In this document: positions 1-7,224 of the stretch, in pieces
How positions within the stretch are numbered: position 1 is the stretch's first letter
Layout of the letters: each line of letters opens with the position of its first letter
Source: a virus
DNA length: 29,421 nt
Strand: one strand, 5' to 3'
Virus record (IMG/VR): IMGVR_UViG_3300021963_000487
Span: 1-29,421 of that record
The notes under the pieces: generated by a model
What the model was told of the DNA's origin: nothing
Databases searched by the model: none
The model's input: the letters and a program-made list of their open reading frames with translations, nothing else
Translations under genes and position numbers: made by a program

Positions 1-2
1 AT

Positions 3-236
3 ATGAAAAGTCTTATTGTTGCGGTCACATTAGCACTCACAGGCTGTGGCACATATGGAGAGCCCTTGTTATTGGCTCGCTTCTATGATCGCCAAGACCC
101 TTGCCAACTACAGAACAATGGTGGTAACTATCCCAGCTTCTGTGGTGCAGGCGGCAGAGGTAGAACTGTGATCTACGCAACACCTACCAACAATCCCATT
201 GGAGCCCCCATTGGCTACACCAAAACGAATCGTTAA
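3..236 (+). CDS. small phage lipoprotein
   Basis: This 77-residue protein starts with a short hydrophobic signal (residues 3-12) followed by a lipobox Leu-Thr-Gly-Cys at residues 12-15, so Cys15 should be lipidated and the mature chain anchored to a membrane facing the periplasm. The mature part is about 63 residues, rich in Gly, Asn and Pro, with two further cysteines (residues 34 and 47). Small phage lipoproteins can be outer-membrane spanins (Rz1 type) or superinfection-exclusion proteins. No Rz-type partner is visible overlapping it, so neither role can be assigned. The ATG lies two bases from the window edge, so its ribosome site cannot be seen and an earlier in-frame start cannot be excluded. 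Confidence 0.7.
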   Translation: MKSLIVAVTLALTGCGTYGEPLLLARFYDRQDPCQLQNNGGNYPSFCGAGGRGRTVIYATPTNNPIGAPIGYTKTNR

Positions 237-519
237 TCTTGAGTGGCGTCCTGTGCTGAACTGGTATGAGTTCAGTGAACTCAAAATGTATGACTACATT
301 ACGGAGAAGAAGCGTAAAACAAGACTGGCTCTATTTGAAGATATCAAATACAGTGACTTTGGCCTTCACGCATTTTATCAAGGCGGCTGGGGTCCTGAAC
401 CTTTGATTTGGAGTCTAAACGCAGAGCAGGGATTTGTTCATTGCAGTGAAGCCCGCCAAGAAGAAATACAACAATGGATTCGTGATACTGTGTTCAACTG
501 TGCTCCAGGAAATGACTGA
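211..519 (+). CDS. hypothetical protein, TTG start
   Basis: The frame is open from 199 and encodes about 102 residues. I chose the TTG at 211 because GGAG at 201-204 sits six bases upstream; the TTG at 199 and the ATG at 286 have no visible ribosome site. It overlaps the 3' end of the lipoprotein gene by 26 bases, which suggests translational coupling. The chain is rich in aromatic residues (four Trp in the full length) with a basic patch Glu-Lys-Lys-Arg-Lys near residue 34, and no membrane segment or recognised motif. I do not recognise the family. It is probably a soluble accessory protein of the early cluster. Confidence 0.6.
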   Translation: MATPKRIVNLEWRPVLNWYEFSELKMYDYITEKKRKTRLALFEDIKYSDFGLHAFYQGGWGPEPLIWSLNAEQGFVHCSEARQEEIQQWIRDTVFNCAPGND

Positions 520-533
520 TGTCTTTATTAGAT

Positions 534-541
534 AATAAATA
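534..541 (+). promoter_or_regulatory. T4-late-like box AATAAATA
   Basis: AATAAATA ends five bases before the ATG at 547. No TTGACA-like element lies 16-18 bases upstream. It matches the boxes at 1512, 5604, 8715, 19116, 28123 and 28299. Promoter role is inferred from position and recurrence. Confidence 0.4.
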
Positions 542-546
542 ACTCT

Positions 547-891
547 ATGCCAAGATCAGGACCAAGACCACAATGTTGGAAAGTGCAAGGTGAGATTCCT
601 CATCAACAGTATCTTTCCTGGCTACAGATGAAAGCCCAGGCCAACTATCGCAAAGAACTTTGGATGCTGAGTTTTGAAGAATACCAACGGCTTTGGCAAG
701 GACATTGGGATCAAAAGGGTCGTGGCATTGACAGCTTCTGCCTGACCCGTGAAGATCAACAGGGTGCCTGGGTTTGGGGCAATGTAGTCTGCATACCTCG
801 CCACGAACACCTACGAAGAAGCGGACTGTATAAAAAGGAGAAACGGAAATGGCAAACCCAACAAGAGGCTGCGATCTCTGGCAACAAATAG
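547..891 (+). CDS. hypothetical protein, possibly HNH-like
   Basis: This 114-residue soluble protein has a central block (residues 40-90) of the form Leu-Ser-Phe-Glu-Glu, a Trp-rich stretch, Gly-Arg-Gly, Cys-Leu-Thr-Arg-Glu-Asp, Gly-Ala-Trp, Asn-Val and a terminal His. That spacing recalls the degenerate HNH-like domains common in phages, where an Arg-x-Asp segment and an Asn-Val turn precede a helix with a His. I cannot confirm a full catalytic set, so a nuclease role is only a suggestion. No Shine-Dalgarno site precedes the ATG; a TAAATA box ends five bases before it. The 3' end overlaps the next gene by 43 bases. Confidence 0.65.
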   Translation: MPRSGPRPQCWKVQGEIPHQQYLSWLQMKAQANYRKELWMLSFEEYQRLWQGHWDQKGRGIDSFCLTREDQQGAWVWGNVVCIPRHEHLRRSGLYKKEKRKWQTQQEAAISGNK

Positions 892-1238
892 CCAGCGTGG
901 TCAATGAAGAAATAGAAAAATCACCAGATAAAATTCTAAAGAAGAACAACTACAGACTTTGGAAAGGATATCTACACAAGTGGGACAACCAGGACTGGAT
1001 TGACATTCTACACGCTGTCAGTGAAATACAGACCATAAAGCCTGAAGTATTCCGCAGAGATCAAGAACGAGCACTAAACAAGGCCGCTGAAATATTAGTA
1101 GAAAATCGCAAGACCAATGGACGCTGTCTTGATACGCAGGAACACAAACACGATTACTGGCATATGGTTATGGTTCTCAAAGAACTGTGGAATGAACTTG
1201 AAAAGCCTGAAAAACCAGTGAATGTGTTATTTGAGTAA
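849..1238 (+). CDS. hypothetical alpha-helical protein
   Basis: This 129-residue soluble protein is mostly charged and predicted helical, with many Trp residues and several His (Glu-His-Lys-His-Asp-Tyr-Trp-His near residue 97). AGGAG at 836-840, eight bases upstream, fixes the start inside the preceding gene, giving a 43-base overlap and probable coupling. No signal peptide, membrane segment or familiar motif is visible. I do not recognise the family. The His/Asp-rich C-terminal third could bind metal, but that is inference from composition only. Confidence 0.65.
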   Translation: MANPTRGCDLWQQIASVVNEEIEKSPDKILKKNNYRLWKGYLHKWDNQDWIDILHAVSEIQTIKPEVFRRDQERALNKAAEILVENRKTNGRCLDTQEHKHDYWHMVMVLKELWNELEKPEKPVNVLFE

Positions 1239-1241
1239 ATA
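1236..1241 (+). promoter_or_regulatory. TAAATA box overlapping a stop codon
   Basis: TAAATA begins with the TAA stop of the gene ending at 1238 and ends three bases before the ATG at 1245. It may be a fortuitous match because the first three bases are the stop codon. Confidence 0.2.
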
Positions 1242-1244
1242 TCT

Positions 1245-1472
1245 ATGATGCTTAATCCAAACTTTGATCCCTATTTAGAACTACAAGAAACCAAGGTTGA
1301 AGTTCTCAGACAACAGAATCTAATCAAACAATTAGTCAATGCACACAATCAGATTGATGTAATATTAAGTGATCTCTGTAATCAACATCAGCAGTTGACT
1401 CTACTGTTGAAGCAGACACGCTATCAGTTGGAAATAGCTCAACAACAGATAATAGAACTACAAAAGAAATAA
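1245..1472 (+). CDS. small coiled-coil protein
   Basis: This 75-residue protein is almost entirely a predicted coiled coil, with a Leu/Ile heptad-like pattern from residue 17 to the end, and it is rich in Gln. It starts with two consecutive ATG codons (1245 and 1248), and neither has a clear Shine-Dalgarno site. It is the last gene before the intrinsic terminator at 1480. Function unknown. Small oligomeric coiled coils of this kind in phages may be structural or may bind a host protein, but nothing in the sequence decides this. Confidence 0.6.
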   Translation: MMLNPNFDPYLELQETKVEVLRQQNLIKQLVNAHNQIDVILSDLCNQHQQLTLLLKQTRYQLEIAQQQIIELQKK

Positions 1473-1479
1473 CTTTTAC

Positions 1480-1505
1480 AGCCTCTTATAAAGGGGCTTT
1501 TTTTG
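1480..1505 (+). terminator. intrinsic terminator
   Basis: An 8-bp stem (1480-1487 with 1491-1498, one G-U pair) with a three-base loop runs into seven T. It closes the first gene cluster and sits directly before the box at 1512. Confidence 0.85.
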
Positions 1506-1511
1506 TGGTGT

Positions 1512-1519
1512 CATAAATA
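1512..1519 (+). promoter_or_regulatory. T4-late-like box CATAAATA
   Basis: CATAAATA lies just after the terminator at 1480-1505 and ends five bases before the ATG of the small terminase gene. The -35 window falls inside the terminator hairpin and has no sigma70-like hexamer. Confidence 0.5.
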
Positions 1520-1524
1520 GTATT

Positions 1525-1986
1525 ATGGATAATGACACACCTAATCAAGCCACCTCTGAAGAACTACCTGATCTACCCAGTGAAGCTCCAGAGCAGGACT
1601 TGACCAAATACCCTCGTTGGGAATACAAAGCTCGCAAAGATCCACGCTGGGGAGAAGTCACCAAGCAGGGTCTCATAGTGGGCCGTGGTGCTGGACAAAG
1701 AATAGTCCCCCCAGATGAAGTCTATAAGTTATCAGAACTTGGCTGCACTGATCGTGAAATCGCAGAGTGGTTTATGATCAAGGAAGATACCTTGAGATAC
1801 AACTTTGCGGAATATCTAACAAAAGGTCGTGCAGGAATGAAACGCCGTTTGCGAGCCGTGCAAATATCAACAGCACTTCAAGGCAATGCCACTCTGCTGA
1901 TTTGGTTGGGCAAACAGTATTTGGGACAGAGTGATACACCTACCAACACTGATGAGAATCAGCCTTTACCTTGGAGCGATGAATGA
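1525..1986 (+). CDS. terS: terminase small subunit
   Basis: This 153-residue protein probably recognises phage DNA and loads it on the large terminase. Residues 1-30 are acidic and likely disordered. Residues 65-95 (Tyr-Lys-Leu-Ser-Glu-Leu-Gly-Cys-Thr-Asp-Arg-Glu-Ile-Ala and onward) form a helix-turn-helix of the kind seen in small terminases. The following Arg-rich helix and the Trp-Leu-Gly-Lys-Gln-x-Leu-Gly-Gln motif near residue 130 are frequent in these proteins after the DNA-binding domain. Position just upstream of the large subunit supports the call. There is no clear Shine-Dalgarno site; a TAAATA box ends five bases before ATG. The stop overlaps the start of the next small gene. Confidence 0.85.
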   Translation: MDNDTPNQATSEELPDLPSEAPEQDLTKYPRWEYKARKDPRWGEVTKQGLIVGRGAGQRIVPPDEVYKLSELGCTDREIAEWFMIKEDTLRYNFAEYLTKGRAGMKRRLRAVQISTALQGNATLLIWLGKQYLGQSDTPTNTDENQPLPWSDE

Positions 1987-2063
1987 TTTCTGTGCCCACA
2001 TTTGTAGCACTATGCGTGGCGTTAGGCGGTTTAGCCTTGTTGGCCATCTATAAGGGTTGGTAA
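1983..2063 (+). CDS. 26-residue single-span membrane protein
   Basis: This tiny reading frame encodes a 26-residue protein with one hydrophobic helix (about residues 4-22) and a short C-terminal Tyr-Lys-Gly-Trp. GGAG at 1973-1976 is six bases upstream, and the ATG overlaps the TGA of the small terminase gene (ATGA), so it looks translated and coupled. It is too short for routine gene calling. A holin- or antiholin-like membrane role is possible, since tiny membrane proteins sometimes sit beside terminase genes, but no lysis enzyme is nearby. Its existence rests on the start context and hydrophobicity only. Confidence 0.5.
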   Translation: MISVPTFVALCVALGGLALLAIYKGW

Positions 2064-2188
2064 TGTTCTCAAAAGATTCAGACTGCACCTTCAAAGACAT
2101 CACACGCCTATCAAGAAGAATAGAACTATTGACCCTGGTCCTGTTTATATTTTTGGTATTAGATTTGGTAGAATATGCCTTTAAGTAA
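2063..2188 (+). CDS. 41-residue single-span membrane protein
   Basis: Forty-one residues: a polar, charged N-terminus with Arg-Leu-Ser-Arg-Arg at residues 15-19, then one strongly hydrophobic helix at about 21-37, which predicts an N-in orientation by the positive-inside rule. The ATG overlaps the TAA of the preceding tiny gene (TAATG), and its own 3' end overlaps the large terminase start by 14 bases. The chain terS, two tiny membrane genes, terL is therefore linked by overlaps. Function unknown; a small holin-like or membrane-anchoring role is conceivable. Confidence 0.5.
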   Translation: MFSKDSDCTFKDITRLSRRIELLTLVLFIFLVLDLVEYAFK

Positions 2189-3413
2189 AGCACAGATGAC
2201 AGTGGCCAAGGACGCCACGAGATTCCGTGTTGTGGTAGCGGGTCGTAGATTTGGAAAAACATTTCTTAGTATAAGGGAGTTATGCTATCACGCCAAGGAG
2301 CCCAATAAAGATGTTTGGTATGTGGCTCCAACCTATAAGATGGCACGCCAGATTGTATGGAAGAAACTCAAAAGCAAACTCAATGATCTAAACTGGATAT
2401 CAAAAACAAATGAAACAGAACTGTCAATCATCCTTCGCAATGGCTCTACTATTGCTCTTAAAGGAGCTGATAACTATGACAGTCTACGCGGTGTGGGCCT
2501 TGATTTTATTGTGCTTGATGAGTTTGCTGATATTGCCCCTGATGCTTTTTATGAAGTTCTTCGCCCTACTCTCTCTGACAAGCAGGGTCGTGCTCTTTTC
2601 ATTGGCACACCCAAGGGCATTGGCAACTGGGCTTATGAAATATATCAAAACTCATTAGAAGATCCCAACAGTTGGTCATCATACAGTTTTACCACCATTG
2701 AAGGTGGCAATGTTCTTGAAGAAGAGATTGAAGCCGCCCGTAGAGACCTTGATGAAAGAACCTTCCGCCAAGAGTATTTGGCTACCTTTGAAACATTTAG
2801 TGGACGCATTTACTACGCATTTGATCGTGCCCTCAATGTTCGTAAATACGAAGGTAATACTCCTGATGTAGTCTATGTGGGTATGGACTTTAACATAGAC
2901 CCTATGTCAGCTGTGGTTGCAGTCAGATCTGGAGATACCTTACATATCATAGATGAAGTGAGGTTGTTTAGTTCTAATACCAAAGAGATGGTAGATGAGA
3001 TTAAACAACGATTTCCCAAATCAAAAGTCTGGGTTTACCCTGATCCTGCTGGCAATCAACGCAAGACATCAGCAGGTGGTATGACTGATATTACCATATT
3101 ACAGAACGCAGGCTTTGTTGTCAAAGCACCAAGAGCACACACTCCTGTTCGTGACCGTATCAACGCTGTCAACAGTCGTCTCTGTGATTCTACGGGTATT
3201 AGACGCTTGTTTGTAGATGGTAAGTGTAAATATACTATTGAAGGGCTTGAGCGTCAGACTTACCGTGAAGGCAGCAGCCAGCCTGACAAAGAAAGCGGCT
3301 ACGATCATATGAATGATGCATTGGGATATATGATTGATTATCTATTCCCAGTGCGTAGGGATGTAGACCCTGAACTATTATTACCACAACGCTGGGGACA
3401 CGCCCTCGCTTAA
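2175..3413 (+). CDS. terL: terminase large subunit
   Basis: This is the DNA-packaging ATPase and nuclease, which pumps the genome into the prohead through the portal and cuts the concatemer. The N-terminal ATPase has a Walker A motif Gly-Arg-Arg-Phe-Gly-Lys-Thr (residues 23-29) and a Walker B motif Phe-Ile-Val-Leu-Asp-Glu (111-116). The C-terminal RNase H-like nuclease has likely metal-binding Asp238 (Gly-Met-Asp-Phe-Asn), Asp290 (Tyr-Pro-Asp-Pro-Ala) and Asp377/Asp381 (Asp-His-Met-Asn-Asp). At 412 residues it is short but complete, like other Terminase_6 type proteins. The start overlaps the preceding tiny gene and has only a weak ribosome site, so coupling is likely. Confidence 0.97.
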   Translation: MPLSKAQMTVAKDATRFRVVVAGRRFGKTFLSIRELCYHAKEPNKDVWYVAPTYKMARQIVWKKLKSKLNDLNWISKTNETELSIILRNGSTIALKGADNYDSLRGVGLDFIVLDEFADIAPDAFYEVLRPTLSDKQGRALFIGTPKGIGNWAYEIYQNSLEDPNSWSSYSFTTIEGGNVLEEEIEAARRDLDERTFRQEYLATFETFSGRIYYAFDRALNVRKYEGNTPDVVYVGMDFNIDPMSAVVAVRSGDTLHIIDEVRLFSSNTKEMVDEIKQRFPKSKVWVYPDPAGNQRKTSAGGMTDITILQNAGFVVKAPRAHTPVRDRINAVNSRLCDSTGIRRLFVDGKCKYTIEGLERQTYREGSSQPDKESGYDHMNDALGYMIDYLFPVRRDVDPELLLPQRWGHALA

Positions 3414-3426
3414 CAAGGACAAGTAA

Positions 3427-4917
3427 ATGAACATTATTCAAACGCTATCAGATGAACTTAAAAGATTACTTCAGGGTAATCTACTCTATGAAACCTACTA
3501 TCCACAGTGGCAATATCTACTTGAAAGTTATGTTGGTGGGCAAGAATATAAAGATGCACAACACCTAACCAGATATCAACTTGAAACAGATGCTGAATAT
3601 CGTAGTCGTTTGAATACAACCCCACTTGAAAATCACTGCCAGTCAGTGATTTCTGTCTATAACAGTTTCTTATTCCGTGAAGAACCCAAGCGTGAGTTTG
3701 AAGGATTAGAAGCACTACCAGAACTTGAAGACTTCTTAAATGATGCTGATCTTGATGGTCGTAGCCTAAACGCATTTATGAAAGATGTTGCCACTTGGAC
3801 ATCAGTGTTTGGACACGCCTGGATTATGGTCAGCAAGCCCAATGTAGGTGCTACCACAGTGGCGGATGAACAGGCATTAGGCGTTCGTCCTTATGTTAGC
3901 CTATTAACCCCAATGGTTGTATTAGACTGGCAGTATCAGCGTCAGCCATCAGGCAGGGTGGTCTTAACATACCTACGCTATTTGGAAGAAACCACAGGTG
4001 ATCTACGCACAGTCAAGACCTGGACAAGAGATACAGTATCAACTTCAGTGATTGATACTAAAAAGAAAATATTGCAAGAAGAAATCGTAGAAGTTAATGG
4101 CTTGGGTAAGATTCCAGCAGTATGTGCCTACAATGGCAGAAGCATCATCCGTGGCTTTGGCGTTAGTGACATTGCTGACATTGCTGATGCACAGAAGTTT
4201 ATCTACAATGCCACAAGCGAAGTTGAACAAAGCATTAGAATGGACAGTCATCCTTCATTGGTCAAGACTCCAGAAACACAAGCAGGCATTGGTGCAGGAT
4301 CAGTTATTCATATGCCAGACAACTTGGATCCAGGCTTGAAGCCATATCTTCTTGAGTTTGGTGGTGCCAGCATTGATTCAATCTATAAGTCAATAGAACA
4401 CGCTATTGCCAGCATTGATAAGATGGCCAACACAGGTGCAGTTCGTGCCACAGAAAGTCGCACAATGTCAGGTGTTGCTATGGAAACAGAGTTTCAACTG
4501 TTAAATGCTCGCCTGTCAGAGAAAGCAGATAACCTTGAGTTAGCTGAAGAACAGATGTGGAAACTATGGTGTGAGTATATGGGTCAACAGTGGCAGGGTA
4601 GTATTGACTATCCTGGTAGCTTTAACATCCGTGACACAGGCAGTGAGATTGCACAGTTAGTTCAGGCCAAGTCCGCAGCCACAAATCCCAAAGTATTCAA
4701 TATCATTGACGGCAAGATTGCTGAGTGGTTGGGTGAAGAAGAAGACATTCTCTTTGCTGAAGATATGGCCGCTGTGGCAGAAGGTCTACCAGAGAAGACT
4801 GTATTTGAACCGCACATTATGATCAATCCAGAAACAGGCGAAGAGTTCATTGCTCGCACAGAAGAAGAACATTTGAGATATGCTGAAATGGGCTACTATC
4901 ACGACGATGACAAATGA
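3427..4917 (+). CDS. portal protein (DUF4055-like)
   Basis: This 496-residue protein should form the dodecameric portal at one capsid vertex, through which DNA enters and to which the tail connects. The N-terminal third, with an Arg-Leu-Asn-Thr-Thr-Pro-Leu-Glu-Asn segment near residue 60, the central Ala-Tyr-Asn-Gly-Arg turn, and the long helix with Met-Ser-Gly-Val-Ala-Met-Glu and Leu-Ala-Glu-Glu-Gln near residues 340-380 fit DUF4055 portal proteins. Length and location after the large terminase agree. A weak AGGA site lies upstream of the ATG. The TGA overlaps the start of the endonuclease gene (ATGA). Confidence 0.9.
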   Translation: MNIIQTLSDELKRLLQGNLLYETYYPQWQYLLESYVGGQEYKDAQHLTRYQLETDAEYRSRLNTTPLENHCQSVISVYNSFLFREEPKREFEGLEALPELEDFLNDADLDGRSLNAFMKDVATWTSVFGHAWIMVSKPNVGATTVADEQALGVRPYVSLLTPMVVLDWQYQRQPSGRVVLTYLRYLEETTGDLRTVKTWTRDTVSTSVIDTKKKILQEEIVEVNGLGKIPAVCAYNGRSIIRGFGVSDIADIADAQKFIYNATSEVEQSIRMDSHPSLVKTPETQAGIGAGSVIHMPDNLDPGLKPYLLEFGGASIDSIYKSIEHAIASIDKMANTGAVRATESRTMSGVAMETEFQLLNARLSEKADNLELAEEQMWKLWCEYMGQQWQGSIDYPGSFNIRDTGSEIAQLVQAKSAATNPKVFNIIDGKIAEWLGEEEDILFAEDMAAVAEGLPEKTVFEPHIMINPETGEEFIARTEEEHLRYAEMGYYHDDDK

Positions 4918-5270
4918 AATTAAAGTATAGTGAAGTAAAACCACTTCGTGAGAAGTTATTGATTGAACAAACAGGTTGTTGTGCTCTATGTCAAGAGCCT
5001 GTTATAGATGATGCGGTATTAGATCACGATCATAAGACTGGCCTAATAAGGGGCGTTCTCCATAGGGGATGTAATGCAATGTTAGGCAAGATAGAAAATA
5101 ATATGCCCCGCAATCGTGTGAACATAGAGAGACTGTCAAAGTTAGCAGACAATCTCATAAACTATTTGGTAGCAGATGCTAAATCAGAGTTTCTGCATCC
5201 AACTTATAAAATCAAGGAGCCTAAAATGGGAAGAGGTCGTGGAAGAGGAAAGAAACCACCAAAGCGTTAA
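4914..5270 (+). CDS. recombination endonuclease VII-like nuclease
   Basis: This 118-residue protein matches the T4 endonuclease VII family, which resolves branched DNA before packaging. It shows Cys23-x-x-Cys26, the Asp37-His-Asp-His40 catalytic block, and Arg-Gly-Val-Leu-His50-Arg-Gly-Cys53-Asn54. The zinc site is thus Cys2 plus His50/Cys53 rather than four cysteines; this substitution leaves metal binding plausible. The C-terminus adds a Gly-Arg repeat and a basic tail (residues 103-118) likely to bind nucleic acid. It is coupled to the portal by ATGA. Placement between portal and scaffold suggests it clears junctions or nicks during packaging. Confidence 0.88.
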   Translation: MKLKYSEVKPLREKLLIEQTGCCALCQEPVIDDAVLDHDHKTGLIRGVLHRGCNAMLGKIENNMPRNRVNIERLSKLADNLINYLVADAKSEFLHPTYKIKEPKMGRGRGRGKKPPKR

Positions 5271-5589
5271 TTGGTATGCTTACTTCAAGAGTATTCGTGA
5301 ACAATGCCCTTGGAGTTATGCTGCCTATCTCAACGGTGCCATTGACATTGTCAACTGGGCAGATTCAGATAAACTTGAACCTCTTGGCTCATATCAAGCC
5401 AGGATGTATATCGTAGATTATCCTGATAACATAGTTGAGGCAATGGCTCAAGAGTTAGACTGCGATGATCTTGACTGTGAGTGGTTGTTCTCATATCCTG
5501 GATATGGTGAATATGCCACTCCTGTTAAAGTATTGATTCAACAGGATAGAAAGCAATTAACGGCCATAAGGAACCGTTTATCAGAGTGA
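5239..5589 (+). CDS. hypothetical phage protein
   Basis: The frame is open from an ATG at 5176, but that would bury about 95 bases in the nuclease gene and give residues that look like read-through of the Gly-Arg-rich region. The GTG at 5239 follows GGAAGAGG closely and yields 116 residues; no later start precedes the conserved-looking core Asn-Trp-Tyr-Ala-Tyr-Phe-Lys. The core has Cys-Pro-Trp-Ser, Ile-Asp-Ile-Val-Asn-Trp and an acidic Cys-Asp-Asp-Leu-Asp-Cys segment. It is soluble with no recognised motif. Because it ends before the head-gene promoter, it is the last gene of the packaging unit. Confidence 0.6.
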   Translation: MEEERNHQSVNWYAYFKSIREQCPWSYAAYLNGAIDIVNWADSDKLEPLGSYQARMYIVDYPDNIVEAMAQELDCDDLDCEWLFSYPGYGEYATPVKVLIQQDRKQLTAIRNRLSE

Positions 5590-5603
5590 TATTGTTTCAC
5601 TCT

Positions 5604-5611
5604 AATAAATA
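5604..5611 (+). promoter_or_regulatory. T4-late-like box AATAAATA before head genes
   Basis: AATAAATA lies in the only sizeable gap between the packaging genes and the scaffold. The strong AGGAGG ribosome site (5631-5636) and scaffold ATG (5646) are downstream at a distance fitting a short leader. No -35 hexamer is visible. Confidence 0.5.
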
Positions 5612-5645
5612 CATTATCAAAATACTCTAAAGGAGGCGATGCACA

Positions 5646-6332
5646 ATGTCAGACAATACATTGGTGAACGATACGGCAACTGATGCCACAAGCGTTAATA
5701 ATACTGAAAATCAGGCACCAGCAACCAGAACCTATACGCAAGATGAAGTAGATGGAATGATGGCCCGTATGAAGGGTTCATTAGAAAAGAAACTTCTCAA
5801 GCCCTATGAAGATTTGGGAGATCCTGAACAACTCCGTTCTATTAAAACAGATTGGGAGAAGCGTCAACAGGAAACACAGGTCAAGAAGGGCGAGTTTGAA
5901 AAAGTCTTGCAGGAAAAGGCTGCTAAATGGGAAGCTGAAATCTCTAAAAGAGATTCTATCATTAAGGAATACAAAGTGAATGTGCCAATCTTATCTGCGG
6001 CGGCCAAATATAATGCGGTCAATGCTGAACAGGTCAAAGCACTATTATCACAGAATGTTCGTATGAATGATAGTGGTGATGTAGAAGTGGTGGACGCTAA
6101 AGGATCAGTTCGTTATAATGACAAAGGTGAGTCCTTACAAGTAGAAGATTTAGTAAAAGAGTTTCTTGACACAAATCCTCATTTCAAGTTAGCGAACCCA
6201 ACAACTACAAATACCAGAAGCAATATAGGAAACAAGACACAGACTTCGTTGGACATAACCAAGTTGGATATGACTAAAGCAGAAGACCGTGCCGTGTATA
6301 AAGAATATAAAAAGGCCAATGGCCTTCAATAA
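5646..6332 (+). CDS. capsid scaffolding protein
   Basis: This 228-residue, highly charged protein sits directly before the major capsid gene and has the look of a phage scaffold: a disordered Thr/Asn-rich start (1-27), a long coiled coil (about 28-120, Lys/Glu/Gln-rich), and a flexible C-terminus with a basic, helical last 20 residues that could bind the inside of the capsid shell. It would direct assembly of the prohead and then be lost or cleaved. The ribosome site AGGAGG at 5631-5636 favours ATG 5646 over the out-of-frame ATG at 5639, which lies too close. No protease domain is seen. Confidence 0.82.
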   Translation: MSDNTLVNDTATDATSVNNTENQAPATRTYTQDEVDGMMARMKGSLEKKLLKPYEDLGDPEQLRSIKTDWEKRQQETQVKKGEFEKVLQEKAAKWEAEISKRDSIIKEYKVNVPILSAAAKYNAVNAEQVKALLSQNVRMNDSGDVEVVDAKGSVRYNDKGESLQVEDLVKEFLDTNPHFKLANPTTTNTRSNIGNKTQTSLDITKLDMTKAEDRAVYKEYKKANGLQ

Positions 6333-6349
6333 CTTAAAGGAGCCTTAAA

Positions 6350-7210
6350 ATGGCAGCATCAACAACAACAACCCTCAACGACCTATTGCCTACAATCGTT
6401 GCAGAGGCATTATTCGTGGCAAATGAGCGTTCCATTATGCGTGGACTCGTTCGTAACTATTCACTTGGCCAAGGTCAAGGTAAGACAGTTACAGTTCCAA
6501 TCTATCCAAAGCAAACAGCGGCGGCATTGACTGAAGGAACAGCATTAACTAATACCGCTGTTGAAACAGATGGTGCAACATTAACCATTGCTGAAGTTGG
6601 TCTAATGACTTCTATCAGCGATATGGCTATGGTTGCTTCTTCTTCTAATGTGGTAGCAGACATTGGTCGTTTATTTGGCGAAGCAATCGCTCGCAAGATG
6701 GACGCTGACTTGTTAGGTTTGGCTAACAGCTTGTCAACAAACTCTGTTGGTGGCGTTTCTACAGCGGCTACTCCAGCATTGATTTTCCAAGCAATCGCTA
6801 AACTTCGTGCTCAAGGCTACGATACAGCCAATGACTGTGCTATCGTTCTACACCCTAATGTAGCATACGATGTGGCCAGCGTTTTAACCAGCACTTTTGC
6901 CGCTCCAGCTTCTATGGTTGGTAACGACGCATTGCGTAACGGCTTTATGGGTATGTTGGGCGGTGTTCCAGTTTATCAATCAAGTTTAGTTCCACAGTCA
7001 ACTGCTTCAAGCAACGCTACTGGTGACTATGCTAACTTGATTTTCCACCGTGATGCATTTGGTCTTGCAGTTCAGCAAGACATCAAGATTGAGACACAAC
7101 GCCAAGCCGCTCTTCGTGGTTGGGATATCGTTGGATCTGCTGTCTACGGCAAAGGTATCTTGTATGATGCCGCTGGCGTTGTAGGTATTTTTGACTCAAG
7201 CATTCAATAA
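6350..7210 (+). CDS. major capsid protein
   Basis: This 286-residue protein has the features of an HK97-fold capsid protein without a delta domain: an N-terminal helix, an E-loop region rich in Thr/Val strands with Lys-Thr-Val-Thr-Val-Pro (near residue 45), a spine helix containing Ile-Ala-Arg-Lys-Met-Asp-Ala-Asp (about residues 112-119), and a P/A domain with Gly-Gly-Val-Pro-Val-Tyr (near 204). It forms the shell around the DNA. Lack of a delta domain fits the separate scaffold gene upstream. AAAGGAG precedes the ATG. Codons look like those of a strongly expressed gene. Confidence 0.92.
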   Translation: MAASTTTTLNDLLPTIVAEALFVANERSIMRGLVRNYSLGQGQGKTVTVPIYPKQTAAALTEGTALTNTAVETDGATLTIAEVGLMTSISDMAMVASSSNVVADIGRLFGEAIARKMDADLLGLANSLSTNSVGGVSTAATPALIFQAIAKLRAQGYDTANDCAIVLHPNVAYDVASVLTSTFAAPASMVGNDALRNGFMGMLGGVPVYQSSLVPQSTASSNATGDYANLIFHRDAFGLAVQQDIKIETQRQAALRGWDIVGSAVYGKGILYDAAGVVGIFDSSIQ

Positions 7211-7224
7211 TCAGGAGAAAGATA

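Noticed and set aside
545-949. 134-residue - strand frame
   Set aside because: It lies wholly opposite two well-supported overlapping + strand genes and has unlikely composition.
5176-5238. Upstream extension of the gene called at 5239
   Set aside because: ATG 5176 lies deep inside the endonuclease gene and has no ribosome site; the added residues look like shifted translation of its Gly-Arg tail.
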